Shown: positions 1 through 9,298 of the stretch, one piece after another
Layout: the number at the start of each line of letters is the position of its first letter
Position numbering within the stretch: the first letter of the stretch is position 1
DNA from: CAADGN01 sp035443945
GTDB taxonomy: Bacteria > Planctomycetota > Phycisphaerae > Phycisphaerales > UBA1924
Assembly (NCBI GenBank): GCA_035443945.1
Contig: DAOMNQ010000005.1
Coordinates: forward strand, 13,153 to 77,152
Direction of reading: 5' to 3'
Length of the DNA stretch: 64,000 nucleotides
The notes under the pieces: generated by a model
The model's input: only the letters and a program-made list of their open reading frames with translations
Database searches by the model: none
What the model was told of the DNA's origin: nothing
Position numbers and translations under genes: made by a program

Positions 1-1191
1 GAGAACGAGGCCATCTTCACCGTCGAAGAGACACTCCACGCGCTCGAGTTCACGCCGCAGGAACTCCCATCCTACGTCCTCCTCGGCGGCATCTGCGGCC
101 TGGTCGCCGTCGCTTTCCAGCGCCTCCTCCACAAAGGCGAGGACCTCTACGACGCCTGGCGCATCCACCCCCTTCTCAAGCCCGTCACCGGCGGCCTCGC
201 CCTCGGCGCCCTCGCACTCGCCTATGTCGCCCTCGAACACGCCCTCGGCACTGGCTCGCTCACCCGCGGCCCCGCGCCCGCCTTCTTTGCCAACGGCTAC
301 GAAACCATCCACCGCATGTTGGCCCCCGACACCTACCTCGGCGCACAGGGCGCGGACACGCGCCTCGCCGTTCTCGCCCTCCTCCTGCTCCTCCTGCTCT
401 TCAAGGCCGTCGCAACGACCTTGACACTCGCCTCGGGAGGCTCCGGCGGCGTGTTCGCGCCCAGCCTCTTCCTCGGCGCGACCGTCGGCGGCGCGCTCGG
501 ACTCGCCCTCGAACTCCTCCACCTCATCCCCGAAGGCTCCACCCCCGCCTCCTACGCCCTCGTCGGCATGGCCGCCGTCCTCGCGGCCTCGTCGCACGCC
601 CCGCTCACCGCCATCCTTCTCCTCTTCGAACTCACCCGCAACATCTACGTCATGCTCCCGGTCATGCTCGCGGCGGTGCTCGCCACTGTCGTCGCCCAAC
701 TCCTCGACCGCGACTCCATCTACACCTTCCGCCTGCGCCGCTCCGGCCTGCGCGTCGGGCGATCGCGCGACCTCACCGTCCTGCGCCGCGTCCACGTCCG
801 AAGCGTGAAGCAGACCGCGCTCCCCCCCGAGCCGGTCTATCCGTCCGACCCCGTCGCCAAACTCGTCGCCATGCACGCCGTCTACGACACGCCCGATTTC
901 CCCGTTGTGGACGAGCGCGGCCGCTACGTAGGCATGGTCACCGGCCTCGACGTCCGCACCGCCCTCATCGACCGCGAGGCCATCCCCCTCCTCCTCGTTG
1001 CTGAACTCATGCGCGGCGACATCCCCCCCCTCCTCCCCGACGAGACCCTCGAAGCCGCGCTCGACCGCTTCGCCGCCTGCGACGCCGCCAGCCTCGTCGT
1101 CGTCAACCACAACGACGAACGCCGACCACTCGCCCTCGTCACCCGCGCAGACGTCATGCAACGCTACCGCGACGCCCTCGAAGAGGCCTGA
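1..1191 (+). CDS. ClC-family chloride channel/antiporter with CBS domains (5' truncated)
   Basis: The gene enters from outside the window; 396 residues are visible. Hydrophobic segments alternate with the ClC hallmark GSGGVFAPSLFLGA at about visible residues 145-158, the G-x-F-x-P loop that helps form the anion selectivity filter. The soluble C-terminal part (about residue 265 on) reads as two CBS domains, one around FPVVDERGRYVGMVTG and one around ASLVVVNHNDERRPLALVTR. ClC proteins move Cl- through the inner membrane, as channels or as 2Cl-/H+ exchangers, and CBS pairs often sense adenine nucleotides. The gating glutamate region lies upstream of the window, so channel and exchanger cannot be told apart. 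It ends with TGA at 1189-1191. Confidence 0.9.
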   Translation, partial: ENEAIFTVEETLHALEFTPQELPSYVLLGGICGLVAVAFQRLLHKGEDLYDAWRIHPLLKPVTGGLALGALALAYVALEHALGTGSLTRGPAPAFFANGYETIHRMLAPDTYLGAQGADTRLAVLALLLLLLLFKAVATTLTLASGGSGGVFAPSLFLGATVGGALGLALELLHLIPEGSTPASYALVGMAAVLAASSHAPLTAILLLFELTRNIYVMLPVMLAAVLATVVAQLLDRDSIYTFRLRRSGLRVGRSRDLTVLRRVHVRSVKQTALPPEPVYPSDPVAKLVAMHAVYDTPDFPVVDERGRYVGMVTGLDVRTALIDREAIPLLLVAELMRGDIPPLLPDETLEAALDRFAACDAASLVVVNHNDERRPLALVTRADVMQRYRDALEEA

Positions 1192-1218
1192 TACGCATTG
1201 TGTGGAGTCCTCGCCCCT

Positions 1219-1245
1219 CGGGTACCCCGCCACTCCGTGGCGGCT
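1219..1245 (+). repeat. Dispersed hairpin repeat, copy 1
   Basis: The core CCGCCACTCCGTGGCGG folds into a perfect 7-bp stem with a TCC loop and is preceded by GGGTACC. Nearly the same element occurs at 5584-5607, 28581-28607 (degenerate) and 52896-52921 (opposite orientation). It lies between the ClC gene and the next gene, before that gene's ribosome binding site. No U-tract follows, so a plain terminator is unlikely. Confidence 0.8.
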
Positions 1246-1358
1246 TCGTCTCCGCGCATCGGCCCTTCACCGTCTTCCCGCACACACGGTTGCGGGCCGC
1301 CGAGCCGTGCGGTACCCTTCCCGACACGACTCTCGCTCGCTATCACGGAGGGATGCGG

Positions 1359-2282
1359 ATGAGCGACGACACGATCCAACACACGGAGATCGCCTCAGAC
1401 GACATCGGCGCCGCGGACCCTCAGCCGTACACGGGTCCACTCCTCGCCATGCTCCACGCCGGAGACCCACGCCCTCAGGGTGATGGCATGGGAGGAACGG
1501 TCGAGTCGTGGTGGGACTACGCCGCCCGCTTCGGCATCGGCCCAGAGCACGCGGACGACCTGATCCGCATGGCGACCGATGAGGCCCTGCTCCTGGACGC
1601 CGGCGAGCCGGGGTGCTGGGCGCCCGTCCACGCATGGCGCGCCCTCGGCCAACTCCGAGCGAAGGCCGCGATCGCGCCGCTCCTGGACATGCTCAATGTG
1701 ATCGACCGCTTCGACGATGACTGGGGGTTCGAGGAGATTCCCGAAGTCATCGGCATGATGGGTGTGGACGCGGTTGATCCTGCCCTCCACTTTGCCGCGG
1801 ACCGGAACAACCGGCTCTATGCGAGGATCGCCGCGCTTCGTGCGCCCAAGGAGGCAATGCGCCACGCCGCCCCGTCCGCCGAACGAACGTCCCTCTGGAT
1901 CGCGGCCCTCCGAAGCATGCTCGACCGTTGCGACGAGGAATCTCCGGCATTCAATGCCTTCGTGATCGCCTCCTTCATCGACCTCCGCGCCACGGACGCT
2001 CTCGACGACATCCGACGCGCCTTCGAGGGCGGCCACGTCGACGAGCTCGTGTGCGGCGACTGGGAGGACGTTTGCGCCGAGATGCACGGCCTCCCGCCCC
2101 CCCCGCGCAAACGTCCGCCCGCCCACCTGCTCCGCGCCGGCCCCGCCACGAGCGCCGCCGGCAGCGGAGACGCCCGAGGCCTGTCCGCTGTCGCCGGCGA
2201 GCCGATCGCTCGAATGCAGCAGCAATGGAACAAAGCCCGCAAGCAGCGCGACCGAAAGCAGCGCAAGAACCGCCGCAAGTAG
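1359..2282 (+). CDS. DUF1186-like HEAT-type repeat protein
   Basis: A soluble protein of 307 residues. The middle resembles DUF1186 proteins: a W-x-P-x-HAWRALGQLRA segment is followed by AIAPLLDML and helical pairs typical of HEAT-like repeats. The last 20 residues are strongly basic (K, R and Q). I chose the ATG at 1359 because GGAGG at 1347-1351 sits 7 bases upstream; the ATG at 1353 is too close to it. Further upstream the same frame only translates the hairpin repeat at 1219-1245, so a longer start is unlikely. No enzymatic motif is visible and the role is unknown; HEAT-type proteins usually act as binding scaffolds. Confidence 0.65.
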   Translation: MSDDTIQHTEIASDDIGAADPQPYTGPLLAMLHAGDPRPQGDGMGGTVESWWDYAARFGIGPEHADDLIRMATDEALLLDAGEPGCWAPVHAWRALGQLRAKAAIAPLLDMLNVIDRFDDDWGFEEIPEVIGMMGVDAVDPALHFAADRNNRLYARIAALRAPKEAMRHAAPSAERTSLWIAALRSMLDRCDEESPAFNAFVIASFIDLRATDALDDIRRAFEGGHVDELVCGDWEDVCAEMHGLPPPPRKRPPAHLLRAGPATSAAGSGDARGLSAVAGEPIARMQQQWNKARKQRDRKQRKNRRK

Positions 2283-2328
2283 CCGAATCCTCCGGCCTTC
2301 CCTCCTTCGGCCTCCGGCCTCCCCAACG

Positions 2329-2356
2329 AAAAAACGCCGGGCGTTCCCGCCCGGCG
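2329..2356 (-). terminator. Rho-independent terminator of the TlpA-like gene
   Basis: An 8-bp perfect stem, CGCCGGGC/GCCCGGCG (2335-2356), is followed on the minus strand by a run of six U (A-run 2329-2334). It lies 31 bases past the stop of the minus-strand thioredoxin gene, between two convergent genes. Confidence 0.85.
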
Positions 2357-2386
2357 CGTGCGTGTCTCACCGATGTCCCGCGGCCA

Positions 2387-3430
2387 TCACCCGCCGCTCT
2401 TCATCTTCTTCATCCGCTCGAGCGCCTCGGCCAACTGCTCCTTCATGTTCGCCGGCGCGAGGCTCACGGCCTTCTCCTGCACTTCGAGCGCCTTGTCCTG
2501 CTGTCCCGCGAACCAGAGCGCCCACGCGTAGGTGTCCAGGATCATCGCGTTCTCGTGCTTGGTCAGTTCGCTGGCGCGCTCCGCGATCTTCAGCCCCAGT
2601 TCCGCGTCGCGCGGCTCGGGGTTCGCGTCCGGGTCCACGATGAACCACGCCAGCGAGTTGAGCATCTGGGCGTTGTCCCACGTCGGGCCGGCGATCAACT
2701 CCCTCGCCGCGCCGTACGCCTTGGCGGTGTCCCCCGAGCGGATCGCCGTCATGTACTCGCTGAACTTGACCTCCGTCCTCTTCTCATCGACGTACTTCTT
2801 CGCCGCGGCCGCGATGTCCCACTCGCCCGCGACGATCTCCTTCAGCGGCTCGTCCATCGTTATCGGGTGCCCGATCCATGCGATGAAACCCTTCTGGTCC
2901 ACGATGAACGCGCTCGGGATGCCCTGCTGACCCGACGCCTCCATCCACTCCTTCGCCATCCAGCCCGTGCGACGCGCGTCGGTGTCCGGGATCTTCTCCT
3001 CGATTGCCACCGTGTACTGCATCTTCTCGTCGCCGCCCTTGTCCGACATGAAGGGCGCCACCTTCGTCGTGTCGTCCCAGATGTTCACGCCGATGATCCG
3101 CACGTCCTTCGACTTGTACTCCTTCTGGAGTTCCGACAGGTGCGGCATCCCCGCGATGCACGGGCCGCACCACGTCGCCCAGAACTCGACGACGTACACC
3201 CGGCCCTTCTCGAAACTCGTCACCGGGTCGCCCTTCACCCACTCCGCGATCTTCAACTCCGGCGCCTTATCCCCGACCTGCAGGTCCGCGATACGCTCGA
3301 CCTTCACGCCCGGCGCGACCTCGCGCGCCTTCGCCGGCTGCGCCGTCTACACGCCGCCCTCCTGCGCCATCGCCGGCATCCCGGCCGCCATCGCCAACGC
3401 AGCCGCCATCGCGACCATTCCACGTTTCAT
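2387..3430 (-). pseudogene. TlpA-like thioredoxin/TPR protein interrupted by an in-frame stop
   Basis: The natural start is the ATG at 3430, with AAGGAG about 6 bases upstream, and it opens a signal peptide (MKRGMVAMAAALAMAAGMPA). Codon 28, just after the predicted cleavage site, is TAG (3349-3347). The frame is then open to 2387 and encodes a TlpA/AhpC-type redoxin with the WCGPC dithiol motif, a following P-S-A-F-I-V-D strand, and a C-terminal helical region resembling TPRs (about the last 90 residues). Such proteins reduce periplasmic disulfides. As sequenced only a leaderless product from an internal start (ATG 3307) could form. A single C-to-T change or a sequencing error from CAG explains it best; translational readthrough is possible but unsupported. 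Confidence 0.8.
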
Positions 3431-3653
3431 GACTCGCTCCTTGCGCCGATGCCGAACTCGTCGGCCCGGCCCGGCTCCGCCGGATGCCTCGCGGGCGACA
3501 CGCCCGCACGCCCCGGGAACCCCTGATACCGAAACGCTAGGCGCGGCGTTCCATCACCACCGCCCCGGACCCCAAACGCGCAGGGAACCCCCGGTCCGCG
3601 GGCCTCCGGGGCACGCGAACGCCATCCCACGCTCCGGCCTTCGCCCTTCGCCC

Positions 3654-4835
<1,182 letters not shown>

Positions 4836-5057
4836 CCTCAAACCTCCCGCCGCCGGAGACGCCTGCGGCCGCCCTGCCAGAGCGACCCGGAGCCACAAGG
4901 CCCCGAACACGCCCCGATCGTTCTCGATGGATAGCCCGGCCACCGACCGGGGCTGGAGCATAGGAACTCACTCGCGAACATCCAATCCCGCTCTGCACCC
5001 GCGATGCAATCCCAGTTCCGTCCATCCCTGCGCATCATCCATCACCACCCGTCCGCC

Positions 5058-5555
5058 CTATCTGTCCCATCGGAACCCTCGCGCCTGCTCATGCCCCAAC
5101 AGCCACTCCTTCCGCCACATCCCGCCGCCGTACCCCGTCAGCCGCCCGCCCGCGCCCACCACCCGATGGCACGGCACCACGATCGCCCACGGGTTTCGGC
5201 CGTTTGCCGCGCCCGCCGCCCGCGATGCCCCCTCGCGCCCGACCCGACGCGCCACCTCGCCGTAGGTCTGTGTCCGCCCGAAGGGGATCGCCCGCACCAC
5301 GTCCAGCACGCGCGCCTGGAAGGGCGTCCCCCACGGGGTGAGCATCAGGTCGAACTCGCGCAACTCGCCCGCGAAGTACGCGCGCAGTTGCGCGAGGGCG
5401 TCGCGCACCTCGCGCGATGAGCCGTCGGTCCGGGCGGCGTTCGCCGGCGCGCGCGCTGCGTCGCCATCCGCAAACGCCACGCGCCCGACCGCCCCCTCGC
5501 GCGCGACGACGACGATCGCGCCGATCGGGCTGTCCATCCACGCAGCGCACTCCAT
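5058..5555 (-). CDS. ogt: Methylated-DNA--protein-cysteine methyltransferase
   Basis: A protein of 165 residues that removes alkyl groups from O6-alkylguanine by suicidal transfer to its own cysteine. The active-site motif is VVPCHRVV with the acceptor at Cys129, preceded by the DNA-binding helix region (GRTQTYGEVARRVG) and followed by GRLTGYGGG. The start at 5555 has AAGGAG 6 bases upstream. The open frame continues further upstream, but there it only translates the dispersed hairpin at 5584-5607. There is no AdaA regulatory domain, so it is of Ogt type. Confidence 0.93.
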   Translation of the reverse strand: MECAAWMDSPIGAIVVVAREGAVGRVAFADGDAARAPANAARTDGSSREVRDALAQLRAYFAGELREFDLMLTPWGTPFQARVLDVVRAIPFGRTQTYGEVARRVGREGASRAAGAANGRNPWAIVVPCHRVVGAGGRLTGYGGGMWRKEWLLGHEQARGFRWDR

Positions 5556-5583
5556 GCCCGCTCCTTCCGTTGGCGACCGCCGT

Positions 5584-5607
5584 GTACCCCGCCACTCCGT
5601 GGCGGCT
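5584..5607 (+). repeat. Dispersed hairpin repeat, copy 2
   Basis: GTACCCC is followed by the perfect 7-bp stem CCGCCAC/GTGGCGG with a TCC loop, the same core as at 1219-1245. It lies between ogt and the upstream UbiA-type gene, both on the minus strand. Confidence 0.8.
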
Positions 5608-5655
5608 CCGTTGCCTTCCCTTCTTCCAACGCACAAGGACTTCCCGAAATCCCCG

Positions 5656-6549
5656 TCACACGAGCAGGTCCGCGATCGCCGCCGCCGCCAGCACGATCCC
5701 GATCACGCCGTTGAGCGTGAAGAACGCCAGGTCCAGCCCCGCCAGCCCGCGCCGCACCAGCACCACGTGCTCCGCCACCAGCAGCCCGCCGACGAGCGCG
5801 ACCGCCCCGCCGTACAGCACGCCCAGCCGCGCATCCGCAAGCCCCGCCGCCACGAGGCACGCGAGCGCGACCGCGTGCAGCCCACGCGCCGCCCACGCCG
5901 CCCGCCTCGCCCCCAGAGAGGCCGGGATCGAGTGCAGCCCGCGCTCCCGATCGAACGCCTCGTCCTGCAGCGCATAGATCACGTCGAACCCCGCCACCCA
6001 CGCCAGCACCATCCCCGCAATCCACCAGAGAGCGGGCGTCTGCGCGAGCGAGCCGGGATTCACCGCGATCGCCGCCGCGATCGGCGACGCCGCCAGCGCG
6101 CCACCCAGAAACAGGTGGCACGCCGCCGTGAACCGCTTCGTGAACGAGTAGAACGCGATCCACGCCAGCACCGGAACCGCCAGCGCGACCGGCCACGGAT
6201 TGCCGAACGCGAGGAACAGCGCCGCAAGCCCCACGAACGCGGCCGCCGACAGCCCGGCCGCCACGCACGCCGCCCGCGTGCTCAGCCGGCCCGACGGCAG
6301 CGCACGCCCCCGCGTCCGTTCGTTCATCCCATCGATCCCCCGGTCCGCGATCCGATTGACCAGCATCGCCCACGTCCTCGCCGCCACCATGCACGCCACC
6401 ACCAGCGACAACTTGAGCGCGAGCCTTCCGGGCCGCTCGCCCTGATCGCGTGCCAGGAACACCGCCAGCACGCCGAACGGCAGCGCGAACACCGAGTGCG
6501 CCAACTTGATGTCGGCGGCGATCACCCGGATGGTTGCGGCGGGCGGCAT
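5656..6549 (-). CDS. UbiA-family prenyltransferase
   Basis: An integral membrane protein of about 297 residues with many hydrophobic segments. It carries both Asp-rich motifs of the UbiA superfamily: NRIADRGID in the first half and DVIYALQDEAFD in the second, which bind Mg2+ and the polyprenyl diphosphate. Family members attach a polyprenyl tail to an aromatic ring in quinone synthesis. The subtype (UbiA, MenA or the futalosine-pathway MqnP) cannot be decided, since no quinone genes are adjacent; ubiX is present 30 kb away. The start is uncertain: ATG 6549 and TTG 6579 are both possible and neither has a clear ribosome binding site. Confidence 0.85.
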   Translation of the reverse strand: MPPAATIRVIAADIKLAHSVFALPFGVLAVFLARDQGERPGRLALKLSLVVACMVAARTWAMLVNRIADRGIDGMNERTRGRALPSGRLSTRAACVAAGLSAAAFVGLAALFLAFGNPWPVALAVPVLAWIAFYSFTKRFTAACHLFLGGALAASPIAAAIAVNPGSLAQTPALWWIAGMVLAWVAGFDVIYALQDEAFDRERGLHSIPASLGARRAAWAARGLHAVALACLVAAGLADARLGVLYGGAVALVGGLLVAEHVVLVRRGLAGLDLAFFTLNGVIGIVLAAAAIADLLV

Positions 6550-6584
6550 CCGCACAGCGTAGGAGAAGTCCCGCACCAACGAAG

Positions 6585-6616
6585 AAAAAGGCCCCCGGGT
6601 TGAACGCCCGGAGGCC
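6585..6616 (-). terminator. Rho-independent terminator of the metalloprotease gene
   Basis: On the minus strand GGCCTCCGGG and CCCGGGGGCC pair in a 10-bp stem with one mismatch (6590-6599 with 6607-6616), followed by five U and UUC. It lies 36 bases past the stop of the minus-strand metalloprotease gene. Confidence 0.85.
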
Positions 6617-6651
6617 GATCGATCGCAAGCAGGGACACGTCGAGACGACGA

Positions 6652-8928
6652 TCAGTCGCAGCCCGCCGTGTACGCGTTGAGGAACGCGAGCACGTCGAGC
6701 GAGTTGATCACCGTGTCGCCGTTGAAGTCGGCGCTCGGGTCGCCGGCGGTGTATGCGTTGAGGAACGCGAGCACGTCCAGAGAGTTCACGACCGTGTCGC
6801 CGTTGAAGTCGGCGGGGCAGTCGTCGTCCGGCGGCGTCAGGGCCGGCCCGACGAAGAGGTTGTCAACGTACCAGGCGTCCGAGGCGTCCGCCCCGAGGGC
6901 GCGGAAGCGGATGGCGAAGTTGTCGTGGTACGCGCCGAAGTAACTGAGCGGAGCCTGGAAGAACGTGAACGAGTTCTGGTCCGTCCCGTTGGAGGTGAAG
7001 GTCCCGAGCGTGATCCAGGCCTGGAAGAGGTCGCGGTACTCGAGGACGAGTTGCTTGCCGTTCTCGACGCCGCGGTGCTGCACGTAGCAACTGACGTGGG
7101 TCGTCGCGGGTGCGGTGGCGAGAAGCCAGTGGTGGGTCTCCGCGCTGCCGGTTCCGGTGATCTTCATGGAGTAAGGTCCGGAGGGCGGGTTGACGCCGTC
7201 GGTGGAGGCGGAAGAGTCGGAGAGTGTCTTCCAGACGTAGTTTCGGATGGAGGCGCCGGGGAACGATTCGAGGAACGGCGCCTCCAGACCCCGGAACTCA
7301 CCGAGGTACATGTCGTCGACGTACCAGTCATCGGTCACGTCCGCGCCCTGCGAGGAGATGCGGACTCGGAACGTCTCGTGCCACCCGAGCACCGGGATCG
7401 GCGTGATGCTCCACGAGTAGTAGTCGCGGTCCTCGCCGTCGGAGGTGAAGACGACGAGGTCGGTCCAGTTCTGGAAGAAGTCCCGGTACTGAACCCGCAG
7501 CGTCTTGCCCGACTCCACGCCCCGGTGCTGCGCGAAAACCGTGAAGTACGGCTGGTCCGACGCGACCGACATGTTGATGTCCTTCGTCTCGGCCGTGTCC
7601 GTCGAGTCGAGATTCAGCGAGTACGGCGCGGACGGCTCGTTCACCCCGTCAGCGTTCACCACGCCCGTCGTCGAGTCCCACAGGTTCGCGTCCAGCGTCG
7701 TGGACGGGAACTGCTCCAGGATCGGAGGCGCCGGGTTCGAGCCTTGGCCGTCGTCCAGGCACGAACGGCTCTGCGCGTACGGCACGATCTTGTTGATCGA
7801 CGCCGCCCCGAACCTCGGCGGGTTCCCAAGCCCGTTGCAGCCGCCGAGACCCGAGCACATGACGTGGCACGGCGGCGAGGAATCGCAGTGCGGCGCGCTG
7901 AAGTTGTGCCCGATCTCGTGCGCGGTGAGGGCGATCCGGCTGTTCATGTTGCTGGTGAAACGCGACTGCGACAGCCCATAGCCCTGCGACTTGTTGCAGA
8001 TCACGCTCAGGTACGCGATCCCGATCACGCTCCCGTCGAGGTTCCGGCCGGTGAAGAGGTGGGCGACGTCGCGGTGCACGTTCCCCGCGTTCGAGTTCCA
8101 CCAGCTCTGGAACTGCGAGAGCAGCGAGGAGGGGTTGTTGGTCGTGTAGGGGTTGGAGCCTGACGTGGTTCGGATGATGTAGTGCGTGATCTGATAGGTC
8201 ACGCCCAGGTACGTCTCGTACGACAGCGCCACACCCGCCATCACGTTGTTGATGTCGTTGATCGTGTTCTGCTCGTTGCTCCCGTTCTGCTGGAAGAACT
8301 GGTAATCGCCGTCCACCGCGATCTCGCAGACGAGGAACTGCCTCGTCCCCCCGTTCCCGTCTGCTGGAACGTTGACGACCCCGCCCTGCCCGGTCGGGAT
8401 CGCCCCGCCGCACTGGTACAGACCGAGGTCCAGCACGTCCGCGGCGTCGTAGACGACGTGCAGCGCACGATCCGCGCCGGGGACCACTTCCCGCAGAGGC
8501 TGCACGTGCCATGCCGCGTCGGTCGCCAGGTCGATGATCGTGAGCGTAAGCCCGTTGTCCAGGAGCGAACCGGCCGCCGCAAGACTCGGACCGTTCGCGT
8601 CGTAGCCTCGGTAGGTGCGCGACTCGGGCATGTCGATGTCCTTCAGCGCTCCCGATCCGTCGTCGATCTGCACCCTCGCGTTCGGCGCGGCGAAGGACCA
8701 CGGGTCCAGCACCAGCGTGCGCACCTCGCCGCCGAGCTTCAGCGTCACACTGAACGACTCGCCCGATGCCTCCGGGATCACCAGCGACTGCACCGTGAAG
8801 TCCAGCAGGCCGAGGTCGTCGCCGACCGATGGCGCAGGCGGCTGCGCAGGTTCAACCTGAGCGACCGCGGGCGCGGCCGCAAGCAGCAACGCCGCGACCA
8901 CAGAGCGAGGGGCGAATCGGAACCGCAT
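6652..8928 (-). CDS. Secreted reprolysin-like zinc metalloprotease with dockerin-like C-terminus
   Basis: A protein of 758 residues. A signal peptide (MRFRFAPRSVVAALLLAAAP, cleavage near AVAQ) is followed by an N-terminal domain of about 200 residues. The catalytic domain carries HEIGHNFSAPHC at about residues 337-348, a metzincin HExxH site of the reprolysin/ADAM-like kind, with Cys-rich sequence after it. Two tandem beta-sandwich-like modules of about 135 residues follow, each ending in W-Y-V-D-(D/N). The last 57 residues form two dockerin-like D-F-N-G-D-T-V calcium-binding loops ending in GC-x-stop. It is probably secreted and anchored or assembled outside the cell. The start at 8928 has AAGGAGG about 7 bases upstream; the frame is open for another 1.2 kb but only antisense to the next gene. 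Confidence 0.88.
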   Translation of the reverse strand: MRFRFAPRSVVAALLLAAAPAVAQVEPAQPPAPSVGDDLGLLDFTVQSLVIPEASGESFSVTLKLGGEVRTLVLDPWSFAAPNARVQIDDGSGALKDIDMPESRTYRGYDANGPSLAAAGSLLDNGLTLTIIDLATDAAWHVQPLREVVPGADRALHVVYDAADVLDLGLYQCGGAIPTGQGGVVNVPADGNGGTRQFLVCEIAVDGDYQFFQQNGSNEQNTINDINNVMAGVALSYETYLGVTYQITHYIIRTTSGSNPYTTNNPSSLLSQFQSWWNSNAGNVHRDVAHLFTGRNLDGSVIGIAYLSVICNKSQGYGLSQSRFTSNMNSRIALTAHEIGHNFSAPHCDSSPPCHVMCSGLGGCNGLGNPPRFGAASINKIVPYAQSRSCLDDGQGSNPAPPILEQFPSTTLDANLWDSTTGVVNADGVNEPSAPYSLNLDSTDTAETKDINMSVASDQPYFTVFAQHRGVESGKTLRVQYRDFFQNWTDLVVFTSDGEDRDYYSWSITPIPVLGWHETFRVRISSQGADVTDDWYVDDMYLGEFRGLEAPFLESFPGASIRNYVWKTLSDSSASTDGVNPPSGPYSMKITGTGSAETHHWLLATAPATTHVSCYVQHRGVENGKQLVLEYRDLFQAWITLGTFTSNGTDQNSFTFFQAPLSYFGAYHDNFAIRFRALGADASDAWYVDNLFVGPALTPPDDDCPADFNGDTVVNSLDVLAFLNAYTAGDPSADFNGDTVINSLDVLAFLNAYTAGCD

Positions 8929-9298
8929 GACACCGACCTCCTTCTTCGATCCGGACTTCCGTGCTACGACGGGCCGGACATGACACAGGCGCACCAAAGC
9001 AGCCCGCATGGAATACCGAACAGACACGATGCAAACGCGCACCGGCGCGCCAAGGTCCCCCTCATGTTTACACCCCCCTCGCCCCGGATGCCAGCACTTC
9101 ACACGCGAAAGCAGGAGAACCCTCCTCTCGACCGCGTGAGCGGACCATGCAGGCGATACCGCGGCGGCGGCGTGTCGTGCTTCTGTACGGTTGCCAACCA
9201 CGATCGGGTCCATTCCGTACCCCCGGTCGAGGGGCAATTGGGGAAGATGCCGGTTTGTGTTGTGTAAGGGATGCCGTCCTCGGCTATGCTCGCCCTTC
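8929..9298. promoter_or_regulatory. Intergenic region between divergent genes
   Basis: These 370 bases separate the divergent metalloprotease and AAA ATPase genes and must hold both promoters. A TATGCT at about 9285-9290, close to the ATPase start codon, could be a -10 element, but no convincing -35 stands at normal spacing. I see no ORF with a ribosome binding site, no RNA gene and no strong hairpin. Confidence 0.35.

Noticed and set aside
5556..5636. N-terminal extension of the O6-alkylguanine repair protein
   Set aside because: The extra codons translate the dispersed hairpin repeat; the start at 5555 has a good ribosome binding site and fits the family.
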